Below are positions 32,427-42,977 of a stretch of 64,000 nucleotides of DNA, in pieces. The translations under genes were made by a program, and so were the position numbers. This stretch comes from Sphaerosporella brunnea (taxonomy: Eukaryota; Ascomycota; Pezizomycetes; Pezizales; Pyronemataceae). Position 1 is the first letter of the stretch. Every line of letters starts with the position of its first letter. The notes beneath the pieces are model-generated. The model was not told where the DNA came from. It saw only the letters and a program-made list of their open reading frames with translations, and made no database searches. The stretch lies in the NCBI GenBank assembly GCA_008704415.1, contig VXIS01000131.1, forward strand, positions 1 through 64,000, given 5' to 3'.

Positions 32427-33979
32427 CTAATGGCTTATGCCCGGCCCAATTGGCACGCGAAACCCATCATCCAGGAAGCAGACACCTCGGTTGAACACCA
32501 GCGTCCCGAATGCGAGGCCTTCCAGCATCAGAGCGTGCTTCATCAGCTCCGCCGTTTCGTCTTCGTGGAATCGCGCCATGTGCACGCTGGTTTTAATCGT
32601 GTCTTGCTCGCCAGTCGAGTGGCGGAGGAGCATCACGGTAATTGGAAGCAGGTCATACGGCAGCCTCCCGAGGTGCACTGGAACCTGAGCACGCAAGGCC
32701 TCCAGCAGTCGGTGGTTCAGCGCTTCGCGCGCCGCAAGCTGCTTTCTCATTTCCTCTTGGAAGGCAGAAGATTCTTCTTTCTTTCTGTTTCCTTGCGTCC
32801 TCCTTCACGGAGGAGAGTTCCCCCTCCAGGGTCTTGATTCGCTCATTTGCAGACTCTTTGTGCGAAACGAGTTCTCCGTTCACAAAGGCGAGTTCCCCCT
32901 TCACCGAAACAAGTTCCGCATTCAATGAGGCGAGTTCCCTCTCCAGGGTCTTGATTCTCTCATTCGCAGACTCTTTGTGCGAAATGAGTTCCCTTTTCAC
33001 CGAAACAGGTTGCCCATTCACGGAGGCGAGTTTCCCCTGCAGGGTCTGGATTCGCTGAGTTGCAGACTCTTTCGGCTGTTTGAAAGCCCTCTGCAGCCGG
33101 TCAATGTCAGCCTGGACGCTGACGTGTTTGGACTGCTTAACCAGGGCCGCCACAGCACTCTCATTCCATTTCCGGAGCATTGTCTCCCGTCGCCTTCGAC
33201 GCCTTGCGTCAGTTCGCGCCCAGTGGACCTTCAAGGAATGCTCCTTTAGGAGCTTCAACCGGTCCTGCGGGGTGACATGATCGAACCTGTCCACATTCAA
33301 TAACCACAACAACGTGAACTGAATGTCTTGGTGATCTGTGCGCGCATGCAATGTCCAGTTTTCAACTGCGACGATGGCTTGGCCGACCATGAGACCATGC
33401 ACCTTGCCGTTGACATCGTTCATCACCGAGGGTTTCATGGCAGCGCTCAAGATGTTGAAATTAACGTCCCACCAGCAGAGCACCGCAGTGTCTTGCGGTT
33501 CCTGGCTGAGCCACTGCACAAACTCTTGATGGGAAACGTAACCGACTTGATGAAAGGTTGTGACGTGGCTGCGGAAAATCGATTTCATGAGCTGTCCCAG
33601 CGTCAGACACACGTGTGGTTCGTGGATATATAAGTAGACTCTCCGTAAAAATGATCTCGCGGATTTTAATGCCATGTGTGTTGTCATGGAGCTCTTCGAG
33701 CGCAATCGGCGTGAGAAGGAAACGCTGCACTTGCTGGAGAAGCCGTTGCACGGTGACGCAGGCGCTGATGGGTCCAGTCAGGTCGAACACGGTAGCGCCC
33801 GCATCAGCTTCGCCAAACTGGTGGCATCGGCGCACTATCGTAGCAACTGCGGCGCTGGGAGAACTGGTGGGTAAGCAGCACTTCGACCGTGCATCGATAT
33901 GGTCGGCACTGTTTGGCTCGCCGAAGTTGAACTGATCAAACTGTGGGCGATCGAAGACGTCGAGAACGGCAGACGTCAC
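32427..33979 (-). pseudogene. Hypothetical coiled-coil protein gene with two frame breaks
   Basis: Three minus-strand frames follow one another. The first (from ~33979, no ATG seen) gives FDRPQFDQFNFGEPNSADHI to about 33.62 kb. The second gives a globular part (QEFVQWLSQEPQDTAVLCWW, VNFNILSAAMKPSVMNDVNG) and then a coiled coil built of a 39-residue repeat (SHKESANERIKTLE..ELAS.N.EL). The third, entered in the purine run near 32.78 kb, continues the helix (EESSAFQEEMRKQLAAREAL) and ends in LRAQVPVHLGRLPYDLLPIT to the stop at 32427. The first break could be an unresolved intron. The second sits in an AAAGAAAGAAGAA run and looks like a one-base indel. Family not recognised. Confidence 0.5.
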
Positions 33980-36546
33980 AGCGTCGGGCAGTGTGCTTGC
34001 CTCGCGGAGCGTCGGGGAATGGGACGGATCTTCAGGTTGAATGTTGTCGGCTTGTGTTGTGCGATGTAGCGGTGTTAAGTGAGGGGGATATGAGGTGGTG
34101 GTAGTTAAAAAGGGTTCGCGATCGGTATGCGGACCCTAATGACGTGTTTCGGGCGCTAGAACGGCTACGGTATAAAATGCCAAACCTCAACTGTCGATCA
34201 TGCGCATCACTCGTTGGCCATAGCGCAAAATTGGATGATTGACTGGTCGTGAAATTTGCCGGTCCAATGATATTGTCTGAATTACAGGAGATTTCCACCG
34301 CGAAGGTGGACTACCAACATAGGTGGCACGCTCTCTCGGCGTTGCCGGCGCCTTTAAGGGTCAATTTCTGTGATCATTCTATCTGCAGGGGAGGTTTTGG
34401 CATGGGCTGCATGGTCAAAATGTTGACCGACCCCGTCCACCAGATGTGTCAGTATTCCGTCGGGGAGCGATCATCGCAAACCTCGTATATTTACCCGCCG
34501 GATTCAAAAGCGAGCGCGTCCTCAAGTTACCCATCTTGCGGGAGGAATTCTCTTTCGGGCGCTCCCTAGCAGCATGGGAGAGATTGACGGTGATTTTGTA
34601 AGGAAACCTTGGGTGGCTTGGGGAACGGCAAGAAAGGTAGTCACGGACTGATTGCGTGCGATTGCTGAGCTGAATCGTTCAACACGTTTCAACAGAGCGC
34701 TTGATCACCCCATCGCCGTACGTAATGGCGTCCAACTGGTTGAGATATACCCAAATCCCCTCCCGCAACACCCGGCCTCACCGGCTGTGCCGTGCTACGT
34801 TTTGACCGTGCCTTAGAGGTGCTGAATCATCTGGACGTGGTGAATCTAGTGCTGCTGTCGCCGTGCTTGTTGGCCTTCCAATGATCGAGATCTAGCCGCC
34901 ACCACCTGTACCCCAACCCTCCTCCCGTTGACGTGATAATGGATCTAGCCCCGAGCGAAACACGATTCCTGGAGGGTGATGACCTCCCTCTGAAAGGCGT
35001 CCTATCGGAAACAACATTTTAACGGTTGTGTTGAGAGGAAAACCGATATCTGAGGTGGCAACACATTCTGTAGGTTGATCATCTCCAGACACATATGGCA
35101 GGTTAAATCAAAAGCTGTTCGAACCTCATGTCATGATGTGGGTGCACCGAATGCCGGCCACTATCCATTGTAGTTGTACCCACCTGTGCGTGATAGAGAT
35201 TACATGTATAATGAACACCACTGTAAGTTGTACTCTCAATGGTAGCCAACTAGATGATCCCTTGGTCTCCGGGTTTGTTCACTTTCCAATATCCTCGAGC
35301 TGCGCATAGAACAATGGCCTCAGCGCAACGGTGTCATTGTGGTGGGTCGTAAGATCGCACCGGAGAACATATATGTAAACTACAAACCACAATTGCTCAC
35401 GCCGTACCAAATAAACCTGAAGTCTGTACCCTGCCAGGTGAAATTTCCTCACGGTCCTCATATCGCCCCATGTGGCTGTGCAATCCTAGAGTGACTCTCC
35501 ATGGTGGGTATAGCAATGTTTGCAATCTTGCAGGACGGGCGATGAGAGTTGTGGCTTTAGTAACGCATCATAGATGGAGTGCGTGTTCTCTGGGCAGCGG
35601 CAGCCCCCCCCCCCCACGATCCATGCGGATATTGGAGTAGTCGGCGTTTTCACTATTTGCCGCTCCTGTAGCACTACTTTGGCATGTTCGCAGGTATGTT
35701 AGCAGGTGAAACAACATGTCATCGGCTTTCCTGGAAGTGCTGTGTGATGTGTGCGCACCTCACCGCCCAATGACAAGGACATTAGCAAGCGGTGTTGATT
35801 AACCACGTTGTCGGTGGTCCACGCGTACTCGATCATCATACGGCCCCCAGAGCACATGATTGACCGTTTGTTGTGACCTCGACAACGTCGATAACGCAGC
35901 CATGATTAGCAAGCATGATTCCCAACGGCCGTCGGTATCCAGCGCTGTGTAGCCTGCAAGCCGGGGAACTACCCTAGACGGTTATGCCCGCGCACGGCAT
36001 ATTTCTTCTACTACCAATATCCGATGATGGAACTGTCGCGGGCATCTTATCATCACTAGCGGTTCGCTCAAACCAATATCCTCCATCACTGGACCTCAGC
36101 GTTTGCGCTTCGACCCGATCGACATCGGGTCCCAAACAATTACCGCCGAGCGTAAACTTGCAACACCCCCAATGCGTGGAAAGGTGATGGGCCGTTGCTG
36201 CTGAGCCCCCCGCGGGCCCTTCCTCAGATGGGTTCTATACTGATAATCAGATTTTGCTGGTGATCAACTGGACAGGTTTCTCGGCAGGTAACACAGTCCA
36301 GCAGACCGAATGTATCGCTAGTTTTTTGCACTTCACTCACAACAAACGATTCACCTTGTGTGAACAATCATTTCTTCCAGTCCTATCGGTTACAGCGTAT
36401 ATGCACGCATTGATTCCCCCACTCCCCCAACCAATACCTCATGTGACCGTGATCATGCAATCCAAATCGTTCATCATGGACTGAACATTCTCTTTCTCTG
36501 CAGCGTCGATGAACCTCCGCCACATCCAGCTTGCGCGCAAACGCTT
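33980..36546. other. No gene recognised
   Basis: About 2.5 kb without supportable genes. A TATA-like GGTATAAAATGCC occurs at 34169-34181 and a run of 11 C at about 35606-35616. Confidence 0.35.
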
Positions 36547-36675
36547 TCACATCAGCTGAAGCTGCGAAAACTCGAAGGAATCCGGGTTTTGAACTCCGCC
36601 AGAATCGAACCGGTGGAAACTGTGCGGGTATTGAACCTGCACGAGTAGGACGATGAAGGAGTGCAGATCGTCTGC

Positions 36676-36759
36676 TGGAGCCGGAACATACTGAACATGC
36701 TGGAACGTGTCGTCTGCTGGAGCCGGAACATACTGAACATGCTGGAACGTGTCGTCTCC
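36676..36759 (-). repeat. 42-bp direct duplication inside the kinase part
   Basis: Two identical tandem 42-bp units (plus-strand core GCTGGAGCCGGAACATACTG) encode DTFQHVQYVPAPAD twice. Identity of the copies points to a recent event that kept the frame. Confidence 0.85.
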
Positions 36760-37163
36760 CGTGTCCCAGGTGTATCGTCCGGAAACCCGTTTCTCCGCTT
36801 CAAGCTGGCAGCGCCGTTGCATCGCCATGTGTTCCAGTAATTTCGGCGGCGTGCAGATATATCCACCTGCGTAGTGGGTGATTTTCCCAGCATTGGCCGC
36901 GCTGTCGAAACCTATAAGCACCGCATGTGCCCGCGTGATCTCAAGGCCGGGTGTTTCGGGGTCCGGAACGATAATGATGTTGTCGGTTCGCACATCGCAG
37001 TGAATGATTCCGTGCTTGTGAATCCACATGAGGGCCGACAAGACGTCCCTCATGCAGCCTTGCATGGAGCGCGTTGTTGGCATGTATCGTTTTCGGAACG
37101 GCTGGCCGACCGGCCTGATCCCGAACTCGAAGTTGTCCGGTTTGTCCCACACGAGGTCCGGGA

Positions 37164-37863
37164 CAGTGTTCCTCATGGTCCAGTCCGTCCAGTCGGGCGT
37201 GTGGACTGGACCTGGACTACCAGATGTAGTCCAGTCCGCGTGCCGGACCTGGACTGACCAGTCCAGCGTGGACCTAGGCCTGGACGGCCTGCAGGCGACC
37301 CAGGCGCCTGAACTGCGGAGCAAGATATTATGTAATAGTTTTATATACAAAGCGTCCGCAACCATCCACCATCTGCATTCTGCCTACGCGCCTCCTCCCA
37401 CCATACTACCGTATTTTGCCCTGCTTCCCGGCGATTTTCCAATGCCTCTGGGCTACTTCTCGGCGTCTCCGGGGCAAACCAGATTGATTCTCGGCGCGTC
37501 CTAGTCAACTATCTCCAACTCCTCGTGCAAATTTGGATATTGTTGAGGGGATTCAGGTGGCAGTTGTGATGGGATGGCGCAGTGAAAGAGAGAGATCCGA
37601 TGGGTGGCGATGGTGAAGAAGGATGACTCCGGGGCATGTTTGGGGCGACGGCATATGGTTCTCACACATCATTACATCAGCATTATATTATGTAATTCTG
37701 GACTGCAGACCGATCCAGTCCATTGAAATTTGGACCAGGCCGTCCAGTCCGATGAAAACCCTGGACTAGGTCCTGGCAGTCCACCACAAAGGGTGAACTG
37801 GACTGGACCATAGCAGGCCGTCCAGTCCGTCCCGCAGTCCGCCCCGGCCCGTGAGGAACACTG
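37164..37863. mobile_element. Non-autonomous hAT element (700 bp), TSD GTCCGGGA
   Basis: Perfect 12-bp terminal inverted repeats CAGTGTTCCTCA / TGAGGAACACTG and a perfect 8-bp target duplication GTCCGGGA (37156-37163, 37864-37871). Both subterminal regions are packed with GGACTGGAC/GTCCAGTCC motifs, a hAT hallmark. No transposase sequence is seen. It sits inside the nuclease-kinase gene, and the coding frames on its two sides are in register once the element and one target copy are discounted. Confidence 0.95.
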
Positions 37864-38943
37864 GTCCGGGAGATGTGACTGCTCGCCGCCCTCCTCTTTT
37901 ATATACCTTAACAGATCGATCTCGTGTCTATATCCAGCAGTCTCCTCAGGCACGACCTTGACCGCCATCAGTTCGCGTGTCTCCCCGCTGGGAACCTGGA
38001 AAACTCCGACCACGGAGCTAGTCGGCGATCCAATAATGCTGTCGAGTGCGCCTAGCTCCGGAGAGAACGGCGATTTAGGCGCGTCATAGCCGTCGATACG
38101 AAGATAGTGGACAATCATTCCTATCGCCTCGACAAGAGTCAGCTCACCAGTGAGTGTAATCCTCGGGTGGTAGTCTGAGTCTCCGCGCGTCGAGCCCGGT
38201 GAATCGTTATTGTTCAAACTGAACCTCAACGTCATAACAACGTTCTTCATGACGTTGGAGAGTAAGGCAACGTAAACGCTCCGGCCTGGCTGATATCGTT
38301 GCATTGCGAAGAGGTAGTCAATACACTGCCCAAGGTCGCTGTCAGTCAGGTTAGGCTGCACCTTCAGTTCGACGAAGGTGCTGATAGTGAGCATTGACCG
38401 TTGGCCCCTATACACGCAGAGATCCGGTTGTCCATCGGGGTTCCTGTGTGCATGAGTGTCCATGAGGAAGTGCCCTTCCAGGAAAGAAAAGATCGGCTGC
38501 AAACACGACGTTGCGGGACCATACATCTCTTTATCGGTGGTGAACGTTCGTTTTACCAAAGTTTCGATGTGTTCCTTACTGGAGATGACAACATCCGGAA
38601 GTTCCTGGCAGGGCGGCGGTAAATTGTCGACCATCACTCGAGCCTTGCAATCCTGCCAAACCTGGGCCCGAGTTTCGCGTCCTTTCGCCAGGTGGGTGCG
38701 CCGGGTGGCACCGTGTTTGACAGCTGCCATGCTGACCATCTTCTTAAGATGGCTGGTATTTTTCTCCTGCAGTCGCTCGACCTGGGTTTGTAGTTTGGTT
38801 CTATCGTCTCGAAGCACGGTGATTTGGCCGTTGAAGTTGGTGATTTGACCGCGGAGGTCGGCGATTTGGGCCCCCATTATCTCTACCGGTTGAAGAAGAT
38901 GATCGTTTTGTTGCTGCAAGCGCGTCGCTTCCGATCCAAGCAT

Positions 38944-39698
38944 CAATTCTACCTGCGACGACGGTCAGCAGGTGTGTCGTTCGGGCGGCCATGGTGTATC
39001 CAGACCGTCTGCACCACATGATTGAAGGCCGCATCAAGCCCAGAGTGTCCAATCAACGCGGTATATGCTGCGTGCGGGCGTTAGATACAGTCATGACAAT
39101 GGGTAGTTGGACCAACGTGTGTAGATTTCTTGCCGCTGCGCGGCTGACATGACCGTCATCACAGCTCTTGCTGAGGGTTTGGGGAGTCAATTACTGAAGA
39201 GCGATGGGAGGATGAGGGTAGAGGTAGATCGCAGCGTGTCGCAGGATGGTTGGCAACTGGTCGTGGGCGCGGGGTCGTCTGGGGCTGGGGTTGAATGGAT
39301 TCTAACAGGTGGGTTACCCTATCCTCATTAATGTGTCCTCCAAGCCATGATCTATCACTCCAGACCACGCCTGCTGACTCATTCTCGATCGGAGTGAGAC
39401 TATCCCTCGCAGTGTCCAGCCACTACGACGATGTTAACCCAGGCGAGGCGGACCGATATTGTACGGTGGGCCAATTCAGCGTTTGTTGTATAAATCTTGG
39501 GCACAGGGTCGTTGTATTGATCACTTTCGAAACGGCGAGGGATATTGTTGAGATACGTGAGCCATAATGGAATCTGATCTACATACCATGTAAACAACAA
39601 TCACGCCGGTCTCTTCTTTCCTTTCCGCCCTAACCGTGAGCTTTCATTTCGATGCGTATTCTCATCGTCTAACTTCCATTTTTTGAACGGGTGCACGG
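38944..39698. other. No gene recognised; upstream region of the nuclease-kinase gene
   Basis: No supportable gene. GTGCACGG at 39691-39698 is the left target duplication of the next element. A minus-strand frame on both sides of that element reads through the empty site (..NWVIRAP / VQKMEVRR), so it may have landed in a small gene, but this is weak. Confidence 0.3.
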
Positions 39699-40566
39699 CA
39701 GTGTTCCTCACGGGCCGGGGCGGCCTGCCGGTCGGCCTGGACGGTCTGCCGAAGTTCAGTCCAGTCCACTCTTTTTGGTGGACTGCGATGACCCAGTCCG
39801 GGATTTCCAGCGGCCTGGACGGCCTGGTCCAAATTTCCGTGGACTGGGTCGGTCTGCAGTCCATACTTATTTAATATGCCGTGAGCCGGAATGTGTGAGC
39901 GGTGCTCGTCAAGGGGAGCGAACATGCCCCGGAGAAAAAAAATTCTCGATCTTTGCCATCTTCCGCTGTTGCAAAACAACCGCCGTCGAACATCCTCAAC
40001 TCACCACTAAACAACCGCCTCCGAACGTTGTCAACACACGTGTCATTCGCGACTGGACCCTGAGACCCGGAATAAAAACTCGAATTTCTGTCAATACCCG
40101 CCATGTCTGTGGAGCCAGAACGGGTCTTCAGGAGCGCAAAAATCACCCTTGACGACCGTCGTTGCCAGCTGAGTGACGAAGCTGTCAACGCCTTGGAGTG
40201 TCTGAAAAGTTGGCACCGGGATGGGCTTATTAGCGCGAGCCATGCTGAGATTACAGAGCTTGAGGACATGCTAAATGCGCTCTGTATCCAGCAACCTGAT
40301 GGGGGCGAGGCATAAAGGACCTTTTGGAGCGTGCGGAGGACACAGTTTGGTTTATGGGTTTTGAGGACGCGATTTGTATATAAAATCCTTATGTAATACA
40401 TTACTCCGCTAGAAGTATCCAGTCGACTGGATCGCCTGCAGGCCGTCCAGTCCTTACCCCTCCAAGGACTGATTGGTCCAGGGCAGCCTCTCGGACTGGA
40501 CTGCATGATGTGGTCCAGGTCCGGTCCGCGCTCAGGACTGGTCGGACTGGACTGTGAGGAACACTG
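39699..40566. mobile_element. hAT element, same family as the 37-kb copy (868 bp), TSD GTGCACGG
   Basis: The same 12-bp termini CAGTGTTCCTCA / TGAGGAACACTG, with the 8-bp duplication GTGCACGG at 39691-39698 and 40567-40574. Subterminal GGACTGGAC/GTCCAGTCC motifs are again present at both ends. It retains a 70-codon transposase tail, which identifies the family as hAT independently of the termini. Confidence 0.95.
40103..40315 (+). pseudogene. hAT transposase C-terminal (hATC) remnant, 70 codons
   Basis: An ATG-to-TAA frame encodes MSVEPERVFRSAKITLDDRR, then CQLSDEAVNALECLKSWHRD. EPERVF..AK.T..DRR and the ECLKSW block are the conserved end of fungal hAT transposases (dimerisation region). The DDE core is absent, so it is a relic within a deletion derivative. 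A short peptide could still be made, since the frame is clean. Confidence 0.8.
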
Positions 40567-40830
40567 GTGCACGGATTACCCAATTTGTCTCGCTACGCAG
40601 ACTCCTTTCGGGGTATATCAGATTTTTTATCTCAATATCGTCCTCCACCTCAGTATCACTTAAGCTGGCGTATAGCCGCGTCAATACGGTAGACGGCAGC
40701 CGGGGGAAATATCTTAGGAGTTCATGCTGCTCTGACTCGGGCTCACGAGTCGACCGTGAAAATCTCACCAGTGGACTCGAGTCGACCCTGAGCTGGACTC
40801 GACTCGACGATACCACCACTGGGCGCAGTG

Positions 40831-41614
40831 ATGGTCAGCGAAGCTACTTTGCGCGTGGGTCGCCGTGGTGATTTTGCCTGGCTGTACAACGAACGCACGA
40901 TCGAAACATGGCGAACAACCCCCCAACAACATCTGGAACATCCAGAACCCCAACAAAATCAACATCGACAACCGCAACTTCGACAACAGAATCAACAACA
41001 ACAGCAACAACAACAGCAACATCGACAACAGAATCAACAACAACAGCAACAACAACAGCAACATCGACAGCAGAATCATCAACAACAGCAACAACAACAA
41101 CAGCAACAACATCAACATTACTGTGAACATCTTCGGGAATGTGGGGTTCGGCCAGCCAGGCAACAACTTCTGGCCGCCCTACCAGCCACCCCTGCAGAAC
41201 CCTCCGCCTGTGCCCCCCGCAGTGCCCCCGCACAACAATCCACCCCCTCCACCGCATCCACCCCCTGCACAAGCTCCTCGCCGCCCACTTCAAATCCGGG
41301 TTCTTTACTTTCGGATCGGTCCGATCGGGAAGATCCACTACGAGGCGGAGTTTCTGTTCCTGGTTCGGCCGGGACTCACATGGATGGACCTGGCCACGCC
41401 ATGTGTCCATACCCGTGGAGTCCCGGCCAACCAGCTGGCAGGAGGCCCGTGGCTCTTCGCGCACAGGCACAGCGGGGATTTGCAAACACAGCAAGTCCTC
41501 GACTGGGAGGGGCCGGTCAATGGCCTCCCTGACAACTCCGATCAGTTGGAGACGCTGCTTTGGGATGTGGCAAATTTCTCCGCAGCCCTTCAGACGATTT
41601 TGATCACGAGCTGA
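40831..41614 (+). CDS. CAA/CAG-repeat gene with Pro-rich linker and C-terminal domain, frame uncertain
   Basis: From ~41105 to TGA 41612-41614 frame 2 encodes a natural-looking protein: NITVNIFGNVGFGQPGNNFW, a Pro-rich linker, then IRVLYFRIGPIGKIHYEAEF and DQLETLLWDVANFSAALQTI. Upstream is a CAA/CAG-type repeat (units of 42 bp at 40985-41110) open in all frames: poly-Asn/Ser in frame 2, poly-Gln in frame 1 from ATG 40831, and poly-Thr from ATG 40908. Frame 2 has no ATG of its own. The domain must therefore be reached by splicing or by a frame change in the repeat, or else its start is lost. Family not recognised. Confidence 0.45.
40975..41125 (+). repeat. CAA/CAG trinucleotide and 42-bp tandem repeat
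   Basis: A 42-bp unit (AACAGAATCAACAACAACAG, then CAACAACAACAGCAACATCG AC) is repeated almost three times and followed by pure CAACAG runs. Confidence 0.9.
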
Positions 41615-42977
41615 TGAAAGTATGGACGCAACACCTACGCCGACAAGCACCCAAGGCCGCAGAGGGAGAATACCATCAAGGATGCGCTTCAGATTGAGAA
41701 ATAAGGAACATGAACCGACTGCCGGCTAGCGAAGCATGTTTACCGGTTGTGTTGGCACGCCACATCCATACCTGCTATATAGATTACGCACACGGAAGGA
41801 ATCCCATGTTCTGCAACAGTTGGAACTTTCATTGTTGGAGTAAGCCAGCTTCGTGGATGGTGGCTTGGGTGCAGGCTCTCCGGTTGAAGCATATGCAGTA
41901 CGCGGCTAAGAGGACGCAAGGTAAGGGTAGTGCCACGGCTGTAATCATAGGCGAGAACGACCCTGACGAGAACGGTGACCGCTCGCTCGTTTGTTACCGA
42001 GCCTCACGTCACCGCAGCTCAAGTTATCACGCCCTGATTCAAAGCGCATGAGGAGAGAGCTCATATTTGGGGGAATGAGGAGATACGCCATAACGTCGCA
42101 AAACTATCCCACGTGCGTTGCCAGACAGTTGGGGCTCTGTTGGACTGGGTACCAAGCGTTCTGGAACTGGTCCTTTTCCACTGTGGGAGTGGTCACTTAT
42201 GAGATCCATCACTTCTTGATTGAGCGATGGAAGTCCACCGTGGAGGCGTTGGCGTTTCCAGCAGTGGATTTGAGGATTTAACCGCCGCAGGTTGAAAGCT
42301 AGGTGACGCGGCTCTTCAAAAGTATTACCCAGCGGGACTGAGTGGAAACGGCTGCCCCTGCTTTAGCACAATCAGCGTGCATAATTTCGACATGGCCGAG
42401 TGAAAAACGGGAGATTCTCTCTGGCCACTGTCTGCATTCCGAGGAACAACCTAGAATACTTGCTCGTCACGTTTAAAGGCATCTTTGAGCACCAACCACC
42501 ACTGCTGGTCCTTAGTAGAATCGGCTGCCGTATACCAGTGGTTTGCCGGCCTGACAAGTAGTTTGCCATTCTGAGGTGTATCGTTTCGTCGGCAGAGTCT
42601 CGTGCTGCGATCCAAAAGGTTTCTTAGGCTTTCCGCTCTTCGAGTGTTAATGGTGCCTTGCCGAGTCGGATTGGCAATGCGTTGTTCACCAGGGGCGACT
42701 GCCACTCGAAGCTATCCTGCAGCCGCTCATGGTTAGTCAACCATTCGCGTTATGAAAAGACGGTGCGTGGATGGATGGCTTGAGTGACAGGAGAGAGGGG
42801 GATGGTATATAGAGAGAAGAGTGGTCAATTTGCGACAAAGGGCTACCTGAGCGGAATCTATCTACACTTATATAGACAAAGAGAGCGAAACGTTTTCCAG
42901 TCTAAGTGAAAAGTTTTGCATGTAAAATAGCCACCGCAAATATGTCCGTACCGAGCCGGCTTCCGGTCCGCAAGTGC
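41615..42977. other. No gene recognised
   Basis: No supportable gene. Open frames at 41.7-42.28 kb (plus) and 42.70-42.45 kb (minus) carry no motif I recognise. A 27-bp direct-repeat partner lies at 42806-42832. Confidence 0.35.
42806..42832 (-). repeat. Direct repeat flanking the copia element, left copy
   Basis: TATATAGAGAGAAGAGTGGT CAATTTG matches 48148-48174 with one mismatch. The two copies bracket the copia polyprotein in the same orientation, so they may be remnants of its LTRs. Similarity does not extend outward in either direction. Confidence 0.5.

Larger units (their letters stand above)
36547..38943 (-). pseudogene. PD-(D/E)XK nuclease - protein kinase fusion (Crinkler-like architecture), split by a hAT element
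   Basis: The host gene runs from ATG 38943 to TGA 36547-36549 and is interrupted by 37164-37863. Residues ~5-65 are a coiled coil. Around residues 155-225 is a restriction-endonuclease-fold signature: QPDLCVY, then FVELKVQ and LGQCIDYL (PD...ExK). A kinase-like domain follows: MAVKVV (Lys), EIDLLRYI (Glu), then beyond the insertion HGIIHCDVRTDNIII (catalytic loop). The DFG position reads GFDSA, so the metal-binding Asp may be replaced by Gly. A 14-residue unit (DTFQHVQYVPAPAD) is duplicated near the end. Nuclease-kinase pairs are known in eukaryotic Crinkler-type effectors; the assignment here is by architecture. As it stands the gene is broken. Confidence 0.7.

Noticed and set aside
35606..35616. 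C-run as a functional motif
   Set aside because: A single homopolymer with nothing around it; likely slippage or a sequencing weak spot.
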